Source of the DNA: JBCAXA01 sp038749025
GTDB taxonomy: Bacteria > Pseudomonadota > Gammaproteobacteria > Steroidobacterales > Woeseiaceae
Direction: 5' to 3'
Length of the DNA stretch: 64,000 bases
Assembly: GCA_038749025.1 (NCBI GenBank)
Contig: JBCDIL010000004.1
Coordinates: forward strand, 124,001-188,000
The position numbers were made by a program, and so were the translations under genes. This document shows positions 24,151 through 33,267 of this stretch, piece after piece. Every line of letters starts with the position of its first letter. The stretch's first letter is position 1. Below the pieces are notes generated by a model. The model ran no database searches, had not been told where the DNA came from, and saw only the letters and a program-made list of their open reading frames with translations.

Positions 24151-25668
24151 ATGAACGACATTTTAAAACGGTTCGGCCTTGAGTCGGACAACGTCGGCAC
24201 CTGGTTCGGCAAGACGGCGATTGCCGGCGACCAAGGCGAGCTCATCGAGTCGATAGACCCAGCCACCGGCAACGTTATCGGGGCGGTGCGAGCCAGCGGT
24301 GTCGCCGATTATGAAGAGCTCGTCAAACAAGCATCGGTCGCCGCCGCTGAGTGGCGGCGAATTCCAGCGCCACAGCGCGGCGAAGCAGTCCGCCTCATTG
24401 GGGAAGCCCTGCGTGCGTACAAAGACCCACTCGGCACGCTGGTTACACTCGAAATGGGCAAAATTAAAGCTGAAGGTGACGGCGAAGTTCAGGAAATGAT
24501 CGACATCGCGGACTTCGCCGTGGGTCAGTCACGCATGCTGTATGGCCTCACGATGCACAGCGAGCGGCCCGATCACCGGATGTATGAACAATGGCACCCA
24601 TTAGGGTTGGTCGGGATTATCAGTGCGTTCAATTTCCCGGTCGCGGTGTGGGCTTGGAATGCACTGATAGCCACCGTCTGCGGCAATGTTTCGATCTGGA
24701 AGCCATCGCCGAAGACGCCGCTCACCGCCTTAGCGACTCATAAAATCTGCACCGAAGCACTGGCAGGGCACGATTTTCCGGCGTTGTTCGGACTCTTCAA
24801 TGACGCCGGCAACGCCCTGGCCAGCCAATTCGTTGACGACAAGCGCTTTCCGTTAATCTCGTTTACAGGATCAACACCGGTCGGCCGTCACGTTGGCGAA
24901 CGCGTCGCCGCCCGCCTCGGCCGATCGCTGCTTGAACTTGGCGGCAACAACGCCTTGATTGTTGATGAGTACGCCAACCTCAAACTCGCCGTTCCGGCCA
25001 TCGTGTTTGGCGCCGTCGGTACCGCCGGTCAGCGGTGCACGACAACGCGGCGCATATTCGTTCATCGCAGTCGACTCGGCGAGCTAAAGAGTGCACTGAC
25101 GAGTGCCTACAGCCAAGTTCGGATCGGCAACCCGCTCGACGGCGATACACTGATGGGCCCGCTCATCGACGCCGACTCGGTCGCCCGTTACGAGGCGGCC
25201 ATTACGTCGATCGACGCAGCCGGCGGAGAGATTATCTGCGGCGGTAAGCGCATCGACGGCGCCGGTTTTTATGTTGAACCTACCGTTGCCGTCGCGGCCA
25301 ATCATTGGTCCATCGTGCAACAGGAAACGTTCGCGCCGATTAGCTACTTGATTCCGTTCGACGACCTGGACGAAGCGATCGCGATGCACAACGCGGTCTC
25401 CCAAGGACTGTCATCCGCCATCTTCACCGACAAACTTCAACACGCCGAGATATTTCTGTCAGCGATCGGCTCTGATTGCGGCATCGCGAACGTCAACATC
25501 GGCACATCCGGCGCCGAGATTGGCGGTGCGTTTGGCGGCGAGAAAGACACGGGTGGCGGGCGCGAGTCGGGCTCCGATGCGTGGAAGGCTTACATGCGCC
25601 GGCAAACCAACACGATCAACTGGAGTGACGAGTTACCGCTCGCTCAAGGCATTCGCTTCGATTTGTAG
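24151..25668 (+). CDS. amaB: 2-Aminoadipate 6-semialdehyde dehydrogenase (ALDH7 type)
   Basis: A 505-residue aldehyde dehydrogenase that most resembles the ALDH7 / AmaB / piperideine-6-carboxylate dehydrogenase group, which oxidises 2-aminoadipate 6-semialdehyde to 2-aminoadipate. It shows GIISAFNFPVAVWAWN, FTGSTPVGRHVGERVAARLG, the catalytic Glu in LELGGNNALIV, the catalytic Cys in GQRCTTTRR, and the ALDH7-like NVNIGTSGAEIGGAFGGEKDTGGGRESGSD. It is in an operon with the saccharopine dehydrogenase-like gene, supporting a role in lysine degradation. Confidence 0.9.
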   Translation: MNDILKRFGLESDNVGTWFGKTAIAGDQGELIESIDPATGNVIGAVRASGVADYEELVKQASVAAAEWRRIPAPQRGEAVRLIGEALRAYKDPLGTLVTLEMGKIKAEGDGEVQEMIDIADFAVGQSRMLYGLTMHSERPDHRMYEQWHPLGLVGIISAFNFPVAVWAWNALIATVCGNVSIWKPSPKTPLTALATHKICTEALAGHDFPALFGLFNDAGNALASQFVDDKRFPLISFTGSTPVGRHVGERVAARLGRSLLELGGNNALIVDEYANLKLAVPAIVFGAVGTAGQRCTTTRRIFVHRSRLGELKSALTSAYSQVRIGNPLDGDTLMGPLIDADSVARYEAAITSIDAAGGEIICGGKRIDGAGFYVEPTVAVAANHWSIVQQETFAPISYLIPFDDLDEAIAMHNAVSQGLSSAIFTDKLQHAEIFLSAIGSDCGIANVNIGTSGAEIGGAFGGEKDTGGGRESGSDAWKAYMRRQTNTINWSDELPLAQGIRFDL

Positions 25669-25922
25669 CGCTCGGTGTGCGGGCCGATTGTGGTCACGAT
25701 GAATCGTCATGACCCAGCGGCCCGATTGCGACCCGCTAGGCGCGGGTTCAGAGGCATCAATCGCGGCGGCTGGCTAGATCGTGACGGTCGCATCGAGCAA
25801 GTAACCGGCCACGACATCAGCTGCGATCAGCATCGACTCGATCATCACGATTACGGAAACGGTTAACGCAGCGCCTGTTTCTGTCAACGCCGTTGTTGGC
25901 ACCAAGAGGCCGGGCCGCCACT

Positions 25923-26405
25923 CTACAGCGCTTCAAAGCGTTGCTCTGCGATGTTTTTACGAACCTCGCCAGCGGCGAAAATGCGCCCATTCGCGGCCAA
26001 ATAGACACCGCCCGGTAACGTTTGCGCAGCCGCGACCGCCATACCGACGTTGAAAGTGGCATCCGTCGAGCGAAACCGCGCCGGGCTCAGGGCGCCCGTT
26101 AGCACAATCGTTTTGCCGGCGAGTCCTAGGAGAGCCTCAGCCGACGCGGTCATCGTATCGGTACCGTGAGTGATGACGAATCGATCAGCGTTATCGGCCT
26201 CGATAACGTCTCGTAAGCGCTGGCGGTCGGCATCGGTCATCTCCAGCGAGTCTTTGCGCATCAACGGTTCGATCTCGACATCAAAGCCCACGCGTGCCTC
26301 GGCAAGAATGTGTTCCAACACCGATTCGCCAACTTCGAAGCGCGAATTCGCGTCAAAGTAGATCTTGTCGATCGTCCCACCGGTCGTTATGAATTTCACT
26401 GTCAT
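25923..26405 (-). CDS. Short one-domain asparaginase-like protein
   Basis: A 160-residue protein that matches only the N-terminal domain of type I/II asparaginases. It has TTGGTIDKIY with the nucleophile Thr at the N-terminus and THGTDTM with the second catalytic Thr and Asp. It ends in a normal stop and lacks the roughly 150-residue C-terminal domain that completes the usual dimer active site. Short versions annotated as asparaginase-domain proteins exist in other bacteria, so this need not be a truncation. Convergent with amaB: the 254 bp between them (25669-25922) hold no gene, RNA or clear terminator that I can support. Confidence 0.78.
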   Translation of the reverse strand: MTVKFITTGGTIDKIYFDANSRFEVGESVLEHILAEARVGFDVEIEPLMRKDSLEMTDADRQRLRDVIEADNADRFVITHGTDTMTASAEALLGLAGKTIVLTGALSPARFRSTDATFNVGMAVAAAQTLPGGVYLAANGRIFAAGEVRKNIAEQRFEAL

Positions 26406-26532
26406 GATCGTTATAGGCTGTGGCTAGCTAGGCTGTCGATGCCGTCCGCGCTCAGCCGATGATCATACTCCGTCTGCGCAAACGCAGTGCGGCACCGGCA
26501 TGGCCAACGCCCACCCCCGGCGGTAATACGTG

Positions 26533-29500
26533 TCAGCGCTGCAAGAGCGCTTGCCACTGTTTCTCCAGCCGCGCGGGCGACACTTTAAAAGCGGTGCCCA
26601 GCGGCTCGGCAAACAATGAAACACGCAGTTCTTCGAGCGCCCAGCGAAACGCAATAGCCGCCGGTTCGGTCGCGACGCTGGCTGGCAAGCGTTGCAATTG
26701 CTGGCGCAAGCGGTGCACGGTTCGCATCGCCTCTTGGTCGCGGGATGCACGGGCGGCACAGCGTTGCAGTCGATAAGTAATCGCATTCAAATAGCGCTTT
26801 ATATTATTGAAATTGCAATAACTAATTCCGTCAGGGAATGTATCGGGCAACAAGCCAAGCAGCTGCTGCTCTACGTCGTCGCGAACCGCCTCCGACACGG
26901 CACCATCCAACGCGACGCGGACATCGCGAAGTGCGGCAGAAATCGCGACTAGCGAGTCCAACGCGCTTTGTAATCGCCCCGCCACGCTTGCGCGAACGGT
27001 ATTCGCAAGGTTATTGAATGCCGCCCCATCACGAATGGCTAAACGGGTGTTGCCATCGGCTAGCGCGTCAACCGCTAGATAGCCCATGCGATCGGCGAGC
27101 CCCTCGCTGTCAACGTAATCGCACAACCGCGCGATACTGAGCGCCGCCTCCGCCAAACCCGCCGCCGCGAAAGACAGCGGTGCTTTGCAGGCCGCCGCCA
27201 GCAACACCAACACCGCCCGCTGGTGGGCCGCAATCGCCGCGCTCTGTTGGCGAAACTCACGGGTGGTAACACCATCAGCGCCCGCCACGCTAAGCGCAAC
27301 AAATGGCGGGCCGACGCTGTCAGCCGGCAAGGCGCCAAATTGCCAATCCCACGCGGCGGTCCGCGGCGGCGCTGGTTCGGCCAAATGGCCATCGGGCAGT
27401 ATGTCGACCTTTGGCGACCGATGGTCATCATCGGCAAGCACCTGCCAACCGTCAAACGCATCGTCATCGAGACCCAGCTCCGCCGTCAGAGTTAGCCGCA
27501 GGCGTTCGGCCAAGGGCAGGTCGTCGTCTTGATCAGCCAGCGTATCGGCGAGACGCGCGGCCGACTCAGCGATCGGATGCAAACGCGTTCGAACCCGTTT
27601 CGGCAGTTTGCGTAGGTAGGCCACGACACGCTCTCGGAAAAATTGTGGAACAGCGGCGTCGATATCCGCCTGCCGTAGCGTTGCGCGAATCGATGCTGGC
27701 ACTTCGATACGGACACCATCGTTCGATTTGCCCGGAGCGTATCGATACCGCAATGCGAGCTCACGCCCGGCGATCGAGAGCGATTCCGGAAACTCATTCC
27801 CGTTGGCGTCGATTGACGCCGCCACAACGCCAAGCGGCGCCCGTAACGCCGAATCCAATGACGGATCAATCGCCAGCGTCTTGGTTAGGTCCGCTAGCGT
27901 GATAACGTCCGTGGGCAATCGCGCCATGAACCACTCCACACGTTCATCTTCCGGCCGCAGCAGTGCTCGCCTGACCTGCCCTTCGCGAGTCGCGGTTGCC
28001 GCTAACTGATCGCGATAGACGTCCATGAACGCGCTGTCCAACTCGGCGTCGTCACGAACCACGGCATGGCGCACCAACAGCTCTCGTGCGGCGTCGTTGT
28101 CGTACTTGGCTAGCGCGACCGTGTCGACAGCGACGATTAGTGAGTCCAACGACCGTGTCGCGGTCGCCTCGGCGCAGCGTTTCGCTGGATTCCACCGGTA
28201 ATCGGCGACACGGGTCGAGATAAGCTGTGGTGCCGCCGCGAGTAACCACCGCGGGCGAATCCGCATAACTTCGCGGGCGTACAAGTCGTGCGTACGAACG
28301 AGTTCGATAGCCAACACCCACGGCGGCGTTTGACCGGCCAGTACGCCCCCAGGGTGCAGCCGCGCTCGAGAGCCGCGCAGACCACGATAAAAACCGTCCG
28401 TGTCATGCTGCAGTGACTGTGAGGCAAACGCCCCTACGAATGCTCTGGCCAACGCGGTGGTCGGCTTAGCCGGTGCCGACGCGGCGTTATCGATACCCAC
28501 GTCTTTGCATTGGCGAGTCAGTTGGCGATGCACCGCGCGCCAGTCAAACATCCGTTTTGGCGACAAAAACCGCTCGAGCATCCAGCGGCGTTGCCCGCCA
28601 CGAATCTGACCCCAGGCCGCCCAAAGATTTAGGTAGGTCTCAAAATCCGCTTGCTTGCCGGCAAACTCGCGGTGGGCCACATCGGCAGCGGCGCGCCGAT
28701 CGCTCGGCCTGATTTGCGGATTACCAACGGCGAGCGCCGCGACAACGATCAATGCCTGCGACAACACGCCTTCCTGCGCCGCACCGAGCAGCACGCGACC
28801 CAGCCGCGGATCAACAGACAATCGCGCCAGGTGTTTACCGGTCCGTTTCAAGCGACCGTGTCGATCGGTGGCGCCGATGTCACGCAGGGTTTGCTTGGCG
28901 TCACGAACCCGGCTCGGGTCCGGTCGGTCTAACCACGGGAACTTGTCGATGTCGCCCAGCCGCGCATCGAGCATGCGCAACGTGACGCTCGCCAGGTCCG
29001 TGCGAACGACTTCAGGATCGGTGTACGCGGCTTGATCGCTAAAGCTGTCTTCGCTGTACAACCGTACGCAGACCCCCGGCCCCAACCGTCCACATCGACC
29101 CGCTCTCTGCCGAGCACTCGCCTGCGACACTTGCTCAGTTGCCAAACGCTGAATTTTCGACCGAACGGAGTAACGACTGATGCGTACGAGACCCGAATCG
29201 ATAACGGCATGGATACGCGGTAACGTCAGCGACGTTTCGGCAACGTTGGTCGCGAGCACAAGCCGGCGCGCAGCGCCCGGTTCGAACACACGCCGCTGCT
29301 CATCGTCAGGGAGCCGCCCATAAACGGGGATGATATCGATACCGACCAACCGCGGGTAATGGGACGGCCGGGCTAAGACTTTGGCAACATCGAGAATTTC
29401 TCGCTCACCCGGCAAGAAAACCAGCACATCGCCGCTCGGCAAACGATCAAATAAGTCTGCCGCGACCCGACCGATTGCCGCCGCCAGCGGTTCATCGTCG

Positions 29501-30162
29501 GCCACGGGGTCGTAATCGATCTCGACAGGATACGTTCTACCCGCAACGCTAATAACCGGCGCAGCGGCGAAAAACTCAGCGAAAGCGGCGGTATTTATCG
29601 TCGCCGATGTAACAACAACACGAAGATCAGCCCGCTCGGCCAGTGCTCGGCGCAAACAACCGAGCAAAAAGTCGATGTTCAAGCTTCGCTCATGGGCTTC
29701 GTCGACAATCACCGTGTCGTAGCGCGTCAACAACGGATCCGCACTGATCTCGGTGAGCAAGATACCGTCGGTCATGACGCGAACGGGAGCAGACGGCTCG
29801 CTCGCGTCGTCGAATCGCACGTGTAATCCGATGCCGGTGCCGGGCGGTAACGCGGTCTCAGCGGCTAGCCGCTTAGCGACCGCATGGGCGGCAAGGCGGC
29901 GCGGCTGCGTTAGCGCGATCTGCCCGGTTACTCCGCGACCCAGTTCGAGGCACATCTTCGGCAACTGAGTGGTCTTGCCCGAACCGGTATCGCCCGCGAC
30001 GATGACAACCGGATTGGCCACGATCGCCGCTTGAATCTTGGCCCGCTCGGCGCTGATCGGCAGCTCAGCCGGGTAGTTAAGCTGCGGGGTCCACGCCCTT
30101 CGTGCCGCAATATCGGCCTCACGATGTCGGAATCTACGGCGCTGGCGCCGAACTCGACTCAT
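26533..30162 (-). CDS. hrpA: ATP-dependent RNA helicase HrpA
   Basis: A DEAH-box helicase of 1209 residues, slightly shorter than E. coli HrpA. The motor shows motif I GDTGSGKTTQLPK, motif II DEAH in VDEAHERSLNIDFLLG, motif III SAT, and motif VI QRAGRCGRLGPG. The helicase-associated and long C-terminal HrpA-specific regions follow. HrpA acts on mRNA and stalled ribosomes in enterobacteria. The start ATG overlaps the stop of the PhoQ-like kinase gene (ATGA), so it is the last gene of a PepSY-PhoP-PhoQ-HrpA operon, an unusual partner for a helicase. Confidence 0.95.
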   Translation of the reverse strand: MSRVRRQRRRFRHREADIAARRAWTPQLNYPAELPISAERAKIQAAIVANPVVIVAGDTGSGKTTQLPKMCLELGRGVTGQIALTQPRRLAAHAVAKRLAAETALPPGTGIGLHVRFDDASEPSAPVRVMTDGILLTEISADPLLTRYDTVIVDEAHERSLNIDFLLGCLRRALAERADLRVVVTSATINTAAFAEFFAAAPVISVAGRTYPVEIDYDPVADDEPLAAAIGRVAADLFDRLPSGDVLVFLPGEREILDVAKVLARPSHYPRLVGIDIIPVYGRLPDDEQRRVFEPGAARRLVLATNVAETSLTLPRIHAVIDSGLVRISRYSVRSKIQRLATEQVSQASARQRAGRCGRLGPGVCVRLYSEDSFSDQAAYTDPEVVRTDLASVTLRMLDARLGDIDKFPWLDRPDPSRVRDAKQTLRDIGATDRHGRLKRTGKHLARLSVDPRLGRVLLGAAQEGVLSQALIVVAALAVGNPQIRPSDRRAAADVAHREFAGKQADFETYLNLWAAWGQIRGGQRRWMLERFLSPKRMFDWRAVHRQLTRQCKDVGIDNAASAPAKPTTALARAFVGAFASQSLQHDTDGFYRGLRGSRARLHPGGVLAGQTPPWVLAIELVRTHDLYAREVMRIRPRWLLAAAPQLISTRVADYRWNPAKRCAEATATRSLDSLIVAVDTVALAKYDNDAARELLVRHAVVRDDAELDSAFMDVYRDQLAATATREGQVRRALLRPEDERVEWFMARLPTDVITLADLTKTLAIDPSLDSALRAPLGVVAASIDANGNEFPESLSIAGRELALRYRYAPGKSNDGVRIEVPASIRATLRQADIDAAVPQFFRERVVAYLRKLPKRVRTRLHPIAESAARLADTLADQDDDLPLAERLRLTLTAELGLDDDAFDGWQVLADDDHRSPKVDILPDGHLAEPAPPRTAAWDWQFGALPADSVGPPFVALSVAGADGVTTREFRQQSAAIAAHQRAVLVLLAAACKAPLSFAAAGLAEAALSIARLCDYVDSEGLADRMGYLAVDALADGNTRLAIRDGAAFNNLANTVRASVAGRLQSALDSLVAISAALRDVRVALDGAVSEAVRDDVEQQLLGLLPDTFPDGISYCNFNNIKRYLNAITYRLQRCAARASRDQEAMRTVHRLRQQLQRLPASVATEPAAIAFRWALEELRVSLFAEPLGTAFKVSPARLEKQWQALLQR

Positions 30163-31493
30163 GGGTTCGGCACAGCAATCGTGACCCGTGCACCACCCCC
30201 GTCGCGATTGGCTAGCCTCAACGAGGCACCGTAAAGCTCACAGATTTCGGCGACGATGGCGAGACCAAGACCTTGACTCGACGGCGCCTCATCGAGGCGT
30301 TGGCCACGCACAATTTCTTGGCTGGCGAGTAGCGGCTCGGGAAACCCAGGCCCGTCGTCGCTGACATCGATGACAAAGGCACCGCTAGCCTCTCGTTCTA
30401 CGCGCAACCACACCGCCGATTGGCAACGCTTGAACGCGTTATCCAATACGTTGCCAACGAGTTCCGTAAAATCACTGGGGTCGCCGCGGAATCTAAGCGC
30501 AGGCGCGACACTGGTCTGCACCGTCACCGACTTGTCCGCGTAGATTTTGGCGAAGCTTGCTAACAGCGCGTCAATTGCAGGTGGAACATCGAACGGCTTC
30601 GTGCCAATCAACCGCCCGCGCGTTGCCGGTTTCGCTAGTTGATAGCGGATGGTCTCGTCCATGCGGGTGAGTTCGCGATCAATGTCGTCGCGGTTATCGT
30701 GACGCAGCAACGTTCGAAGGGTCGCCAACGGTGTCTTGAGACTGTGTGCAAGGTCGCCCAGCGTGCGCCGATACACCTCACCGCGTGAGCGCTCCCGGCG
30801 AACCAACGCGTTGAGATTCCGAGCAGCGCCCGCCAGCTCGTCGGGGTAACCGGCGGAGAGGGTTTCGCGCTCACCTTGTTCGATTTCTCCGATCTCCTCC
30901 TCGATCTGCGCGAGCGGGCGCAGTAACCAGCCGAGTAATCCACCAAGCGACACCAGCAGTGCGATTCCGACGCCGATGAACCAGCCGAACAACTGGCGTC
31001 GATAGGCGCTAACTTGATCGTTGAAAAAATCGAAGCTTTCCGCAACGTGGAACGTGAACGGTCGCGTCGTTCCGTCGTCGAAATCCCAAGTAATACCCAT
31101 CGAGAAGCTGAGTAGCTCCGCCGCCTCTTGCGGTGCGAGCGTTACGATCGACATCTGCCCGACGGGCACCGACTTCACCCACGGCACGACGACGCCGATG
31201 GTGGAGTCAGATTTCCAGACCTCACGGCCATCGCGATCGAACACCGCGGCGTACAAACCGGATAACGGTTGCGCATAGCGAGGCTCGGGAAACTGATCGG
31301 GCAATGTTAGCGTGTAGTCATCACTCGGTTTCGCCGCAGCCAGTAATGAAATTAACTGGACGTCGAGGCGCGCCTCTTCGGCCTTCATCGCGGCTTTGCG
31401 AAACGCGTCGTCCAGCACGCCGATCGCGACGCCGACAAAAATAACCAGCAGCGATCCCGCAGACACCACGATACTTAGACGAAGCGAATTCAT
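30159..31493 (-). CDS. PhoQ-like sensor histidine kinase
   Basis: A 444-residue inner-membrane kinase. Helix 1 (about 7-27) and helix 2 (about 170-192) bracket a periplasmic sensor domain; a HAMP linker follows. The H-box GDLAHSLKTPLATLR (about 247-261) closely matches that of PhoQ, with N-box NVLDNAFKR and G-boxes DDGPGF and GLGLAIV. It is paired with the PhoP-like regulator immediately upstream, so it should sense an envelope signal (Mg2+, pH or peptides in PhoQ). The periplasmic domain is not clearly PhoQ-like beyond length, so the actual ligand is unknown. Confidence 0.9.
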   Translation of the reverse strand: MNSLRLSIVVSAGSLLVIFVGVAIGVLDDAFRKAAMKAEEARLDVQLISLLAAAKPSDDYTLTLPDQFPEPRYAQPLSGLYAAVFDRDGREVWKSDSTIGVVVPWVKSVPVGQMSIVTLAPQEAAELLSFSMGITWDFDDGTTRPFTFHVAESFDFFNDQVSAYRRQLFGWFIGVGIALLVSLGGLLGWLLRPLAQIEEEIGEIEQGERETLSAGYPDELAGAARNLNALVRRERSRGEVYRRTLGDLAHSLKTPLATLRTLLRHDNRDDIDRELTRMDETIRYQLAKPATRGRLIGTKPFDVPPAIDALLASFAKIYADKSVTVQTSVAPALRFRGDPSDFTELVGNVLDNAFKRCQSAVWLRVEREASGAFVIDVSDDGPGFPEPLLASQEIVRGQRLDEAPSSQGLGLAIVAEICELYGASLRLANRDGGGARVTIAVPNP

Positions 31494-31535
31494 CGGGACG
31501 GCGGCTGCTCCCTATCGTGTCCGAGGATAGTTGCG

Positions 31536-32222
31536 CTAGGAATCGACGCCACGCTCCAAGGCGAAGCGATAACCGCGCCCACGAAGCGTCTCGATGGGCT
31601 TTATGGCATCGTCCGGATCGAGCTTTTTGCGCAAACGACCGATGAAAACCTCAATCACGTTGCTGTCGCGTTCGAAGTCCTGATCGTAAAGGCGCTCGGT
31701 CAATTCTGTTTTCGAGATAACTTCACCAGCGCGCAACATCAGGTGCTCGAGCAATTTGTACTCGTGCCCCGTCAAGTCCACTTCCTGTCCGTCGACCGTC
31801 AGTAGCTGTCGCTTGGTATCGAGCATAACGGGACCGCAGCGTAACTCCGCACTCGCCCATCCACCGGAACGTCGAAGCAGCGCGTTGATCCGCGCCAGCA
31901 GTTCTTCGACGTGAAACGGTTTCGCTACGTAGTCGTCAGCGCCAGCCGACAAGCCATCAACTTTATCCTGCCAGCGATCTCGCGCCGTTAGGATAAGGAT
32001 CGGGTAATCCTTACCGGCTTCGCGCAAGCGTCGAATAATGTCGATACCCGGGAGTTTCGGCAAACCAAGATCAATGACCGCTAGGTCGATCGGGTATTCG
32101 GTTGCGAAGTACAAGCCCTCTTCACCATCCGCCGCCAGTTCGACGGCAAAACCCGCGCGGCGCATTTCTTCCGCGAGCGCACCGCGCAGCTCTGCGTCAT
32201 CCTCTACGATCAATAGCCGCAT
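31536..32222 (-). CDS. PhoP-like OmpR-family response regulator
   Basis: A 228-residue response regulator with an N-terminal receiver and a C-terminal winged-helix DNA-binding domain of the OmpR/PhoB class. The receiver shows the acidic pair EDD (7-9), phospho-acceptor Asp in DLGLPKLPG (about D51), the switch Thr in LTARDRWQDKVDGL, and Lys in AKPFHVEELLAR. These stretches are close to E. coli PhoP. The winged helix has SNVIEVFIGRLRKKL and ETLRGRGYRF. The start ATG shares one base with the stop of the PepSY gene (TGATG). It lies 42 bp before the kinase gene. Confidence 0.92.
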   Translation of the reverse strand: MRLLIVEDDAELRGALAEEMRRAGFAVELAADGEEGLYFATEYPIDLAVIDLGLPKLPGIDIIRRLREAGKDYPILILTARDRWQDKVDGLSAGADDYVAKPFHVEELLARINALLRRSGGWASAELRCGPVMLDTKRQLLTVDGQEVDLTGHEYKLLEHLMLRAGEVISKTELTERLYDQDFERDSNVIEVFIGRLRKKLDPDDAIKPIETLRGRGYRFALERGVDS

Positions 32223-32521
32223 CAGGCGTGCCCTCGGCCCCGATTGCGGCCCGGAATCCGAACGGTCTTTACGTTGCCCTCGGCCGTCAAGATACGTATC
32301 ACGTGCACCTCACGATTACCCTGCACAACCGTATTAGCACTGATGATGCGCCCACCGTATTGGCGGCGAACCGACTCAATTGCTTGTTCTAGGGTCCGGC
32401 CACCCGACTGCGCCAGACTGACGGCTGGCGCCGCGACGCGGTCAGCAGCGTCGGCCACTGTCGGGCCGGTCGCGGCGCTGATTACAAGCGCGCATAACAG
32501 TGCGGTGAATGTTCGTGACAT
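32222..32521 (-). CDS. Small exported PepSY-domain protein
   Basis: A 99-residue protein with a signal peptide (MSRTFTALLCALVISAAT..., cleaved near ADA-AD) and one PepSY-like module, with TLEQAIESVRRQYGGRIISAN and REVHVIRILTAEGNVKTVRI. PepSY domains bind or inhibit peptidases or sensor proteins in the periplasm. It is the first gene of the PhoP/PhoQ-type operon and shares a base with the regulator's start. I infer that it may feed envelope information to the kinase; small PepSY genes next to such two-component pairs are common in proteobacteria. Confidence 0.8.
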   Translation of the reverse strand: MSRTFTALLCALVISAATGPTVADAADRVAAPAVSLAQSGGRTLEQAIESVRRQYGGRIISANTVVQGNREVHVIRILTAEGNVKTVRIPGRNRGRGHA

Positions 32522-32599
32522 AGCGGAATTGTCCGTTCGCCATCATGAGTTTGCAACGCGGATGCGGCCCATCCGTGGACCGCCGCACACATTCTCGGC

Positions 32600-33172
32600 C
32601 TACCGAGTGGGCTGAACCGTCACACGCACTCGAATTTGGTTGCCCGGATCAAACTCGGTTCGTGTCGCCAGCGTCTGACCGTTGTAGACGTAGCGAACAT
32701 CATAGCCTTCGATTCGTTCCTCGATGCGCGACTCGTAACGGATGTCGCAGCGCTCGACCGGCACGGTCTCAACCGTACGGCCGCGCCGCTCACCGCCGTT
32801 CGCGCCGACGGCAGCACCGATCAGCGTTCCGGCCACGGTCGCTGCATCGTTACCGCGGCCGCTGCCGAACTGGTTACCGATAACGCCGCCAATGACGGCG
32901 CCGACCAACGCCCGACCCGGGTTATTCGCCACACCGTGACGCGGACCGTAATGGCGCTCAACGTGTTCGGTGTAGCACTCGCGTACCGGCGTTTCGACCG
33001 TGACTTGACGGACGATCGGCGTCGCAGAAACTACGCGGGCGTAGTCGTAACGCACCGGGTTGTTCGCGTAGCCATAGCTGCTGACGCGTTCCGCCGACGC
33101 CAGTGGGCTGACTGCCAGCAGCGTTAAAGCGGTGGTAACCACCATTAAGGGTTTTGCGAATTGGACACGCAT
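32600..33172 (-). CDS. Glycine-zipper 2TM-domain outer-membrane/periplasmic protein
   Basis: A 190-residue exported protein. After a signal peptide (about 1-27, ending SPLASA) comes a beta-like segment and then a glycine-zipper hairpin with ALVGAVIGGVIGNQFGSGRG and AATVAGTLIGAAVGANGG (about 88-125). A C-terminal beta domain with IRVRVTVQPTR closes the chain. It belongs to the glycine zipper 2TM family, small envelope proteins including SlyB/Pcp-like members. Function is unknown; a membrane-integrity role is plausible. It is 78 bp upstream of the PepSY gene and may share its transcript. Confidence 0.85.
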   Translation of the reverse strand: MRVQFAKPLMVVTTALTLLAVSPLASAERVSSYGYANNPVRYDYARVVSATPIVRQVTVETPVRECYTEHVERHYGPRHGVANNPGRALVGAVIGGVIGNQFGSGRGNDAATVAGTLIGAAVGANGGERRGRTVETVPVERCDIRYESRIEERIEGYDVRYVYNGQTLATRTEFDPGNQIRVRVTVQPTR

Positions 33173-33267
33173 GGTCGTTTACTCCGTGGTCTGGCCGGCC
33201 CTTTGCCGGGGATGCCAAGCAGTGTGCCCAGCGACGGGTGAACCGAGACTGAACGGCTGAGCGGCGC

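Noticed and set aside
25675..25866. A 63-residue open frame between amaB and the asparaginase gene
   Set aside because: Biased composition rich in Arg/Asp/Gly, no ribosome site, no domain pattern. I treat 25669-25922 as intergenic.
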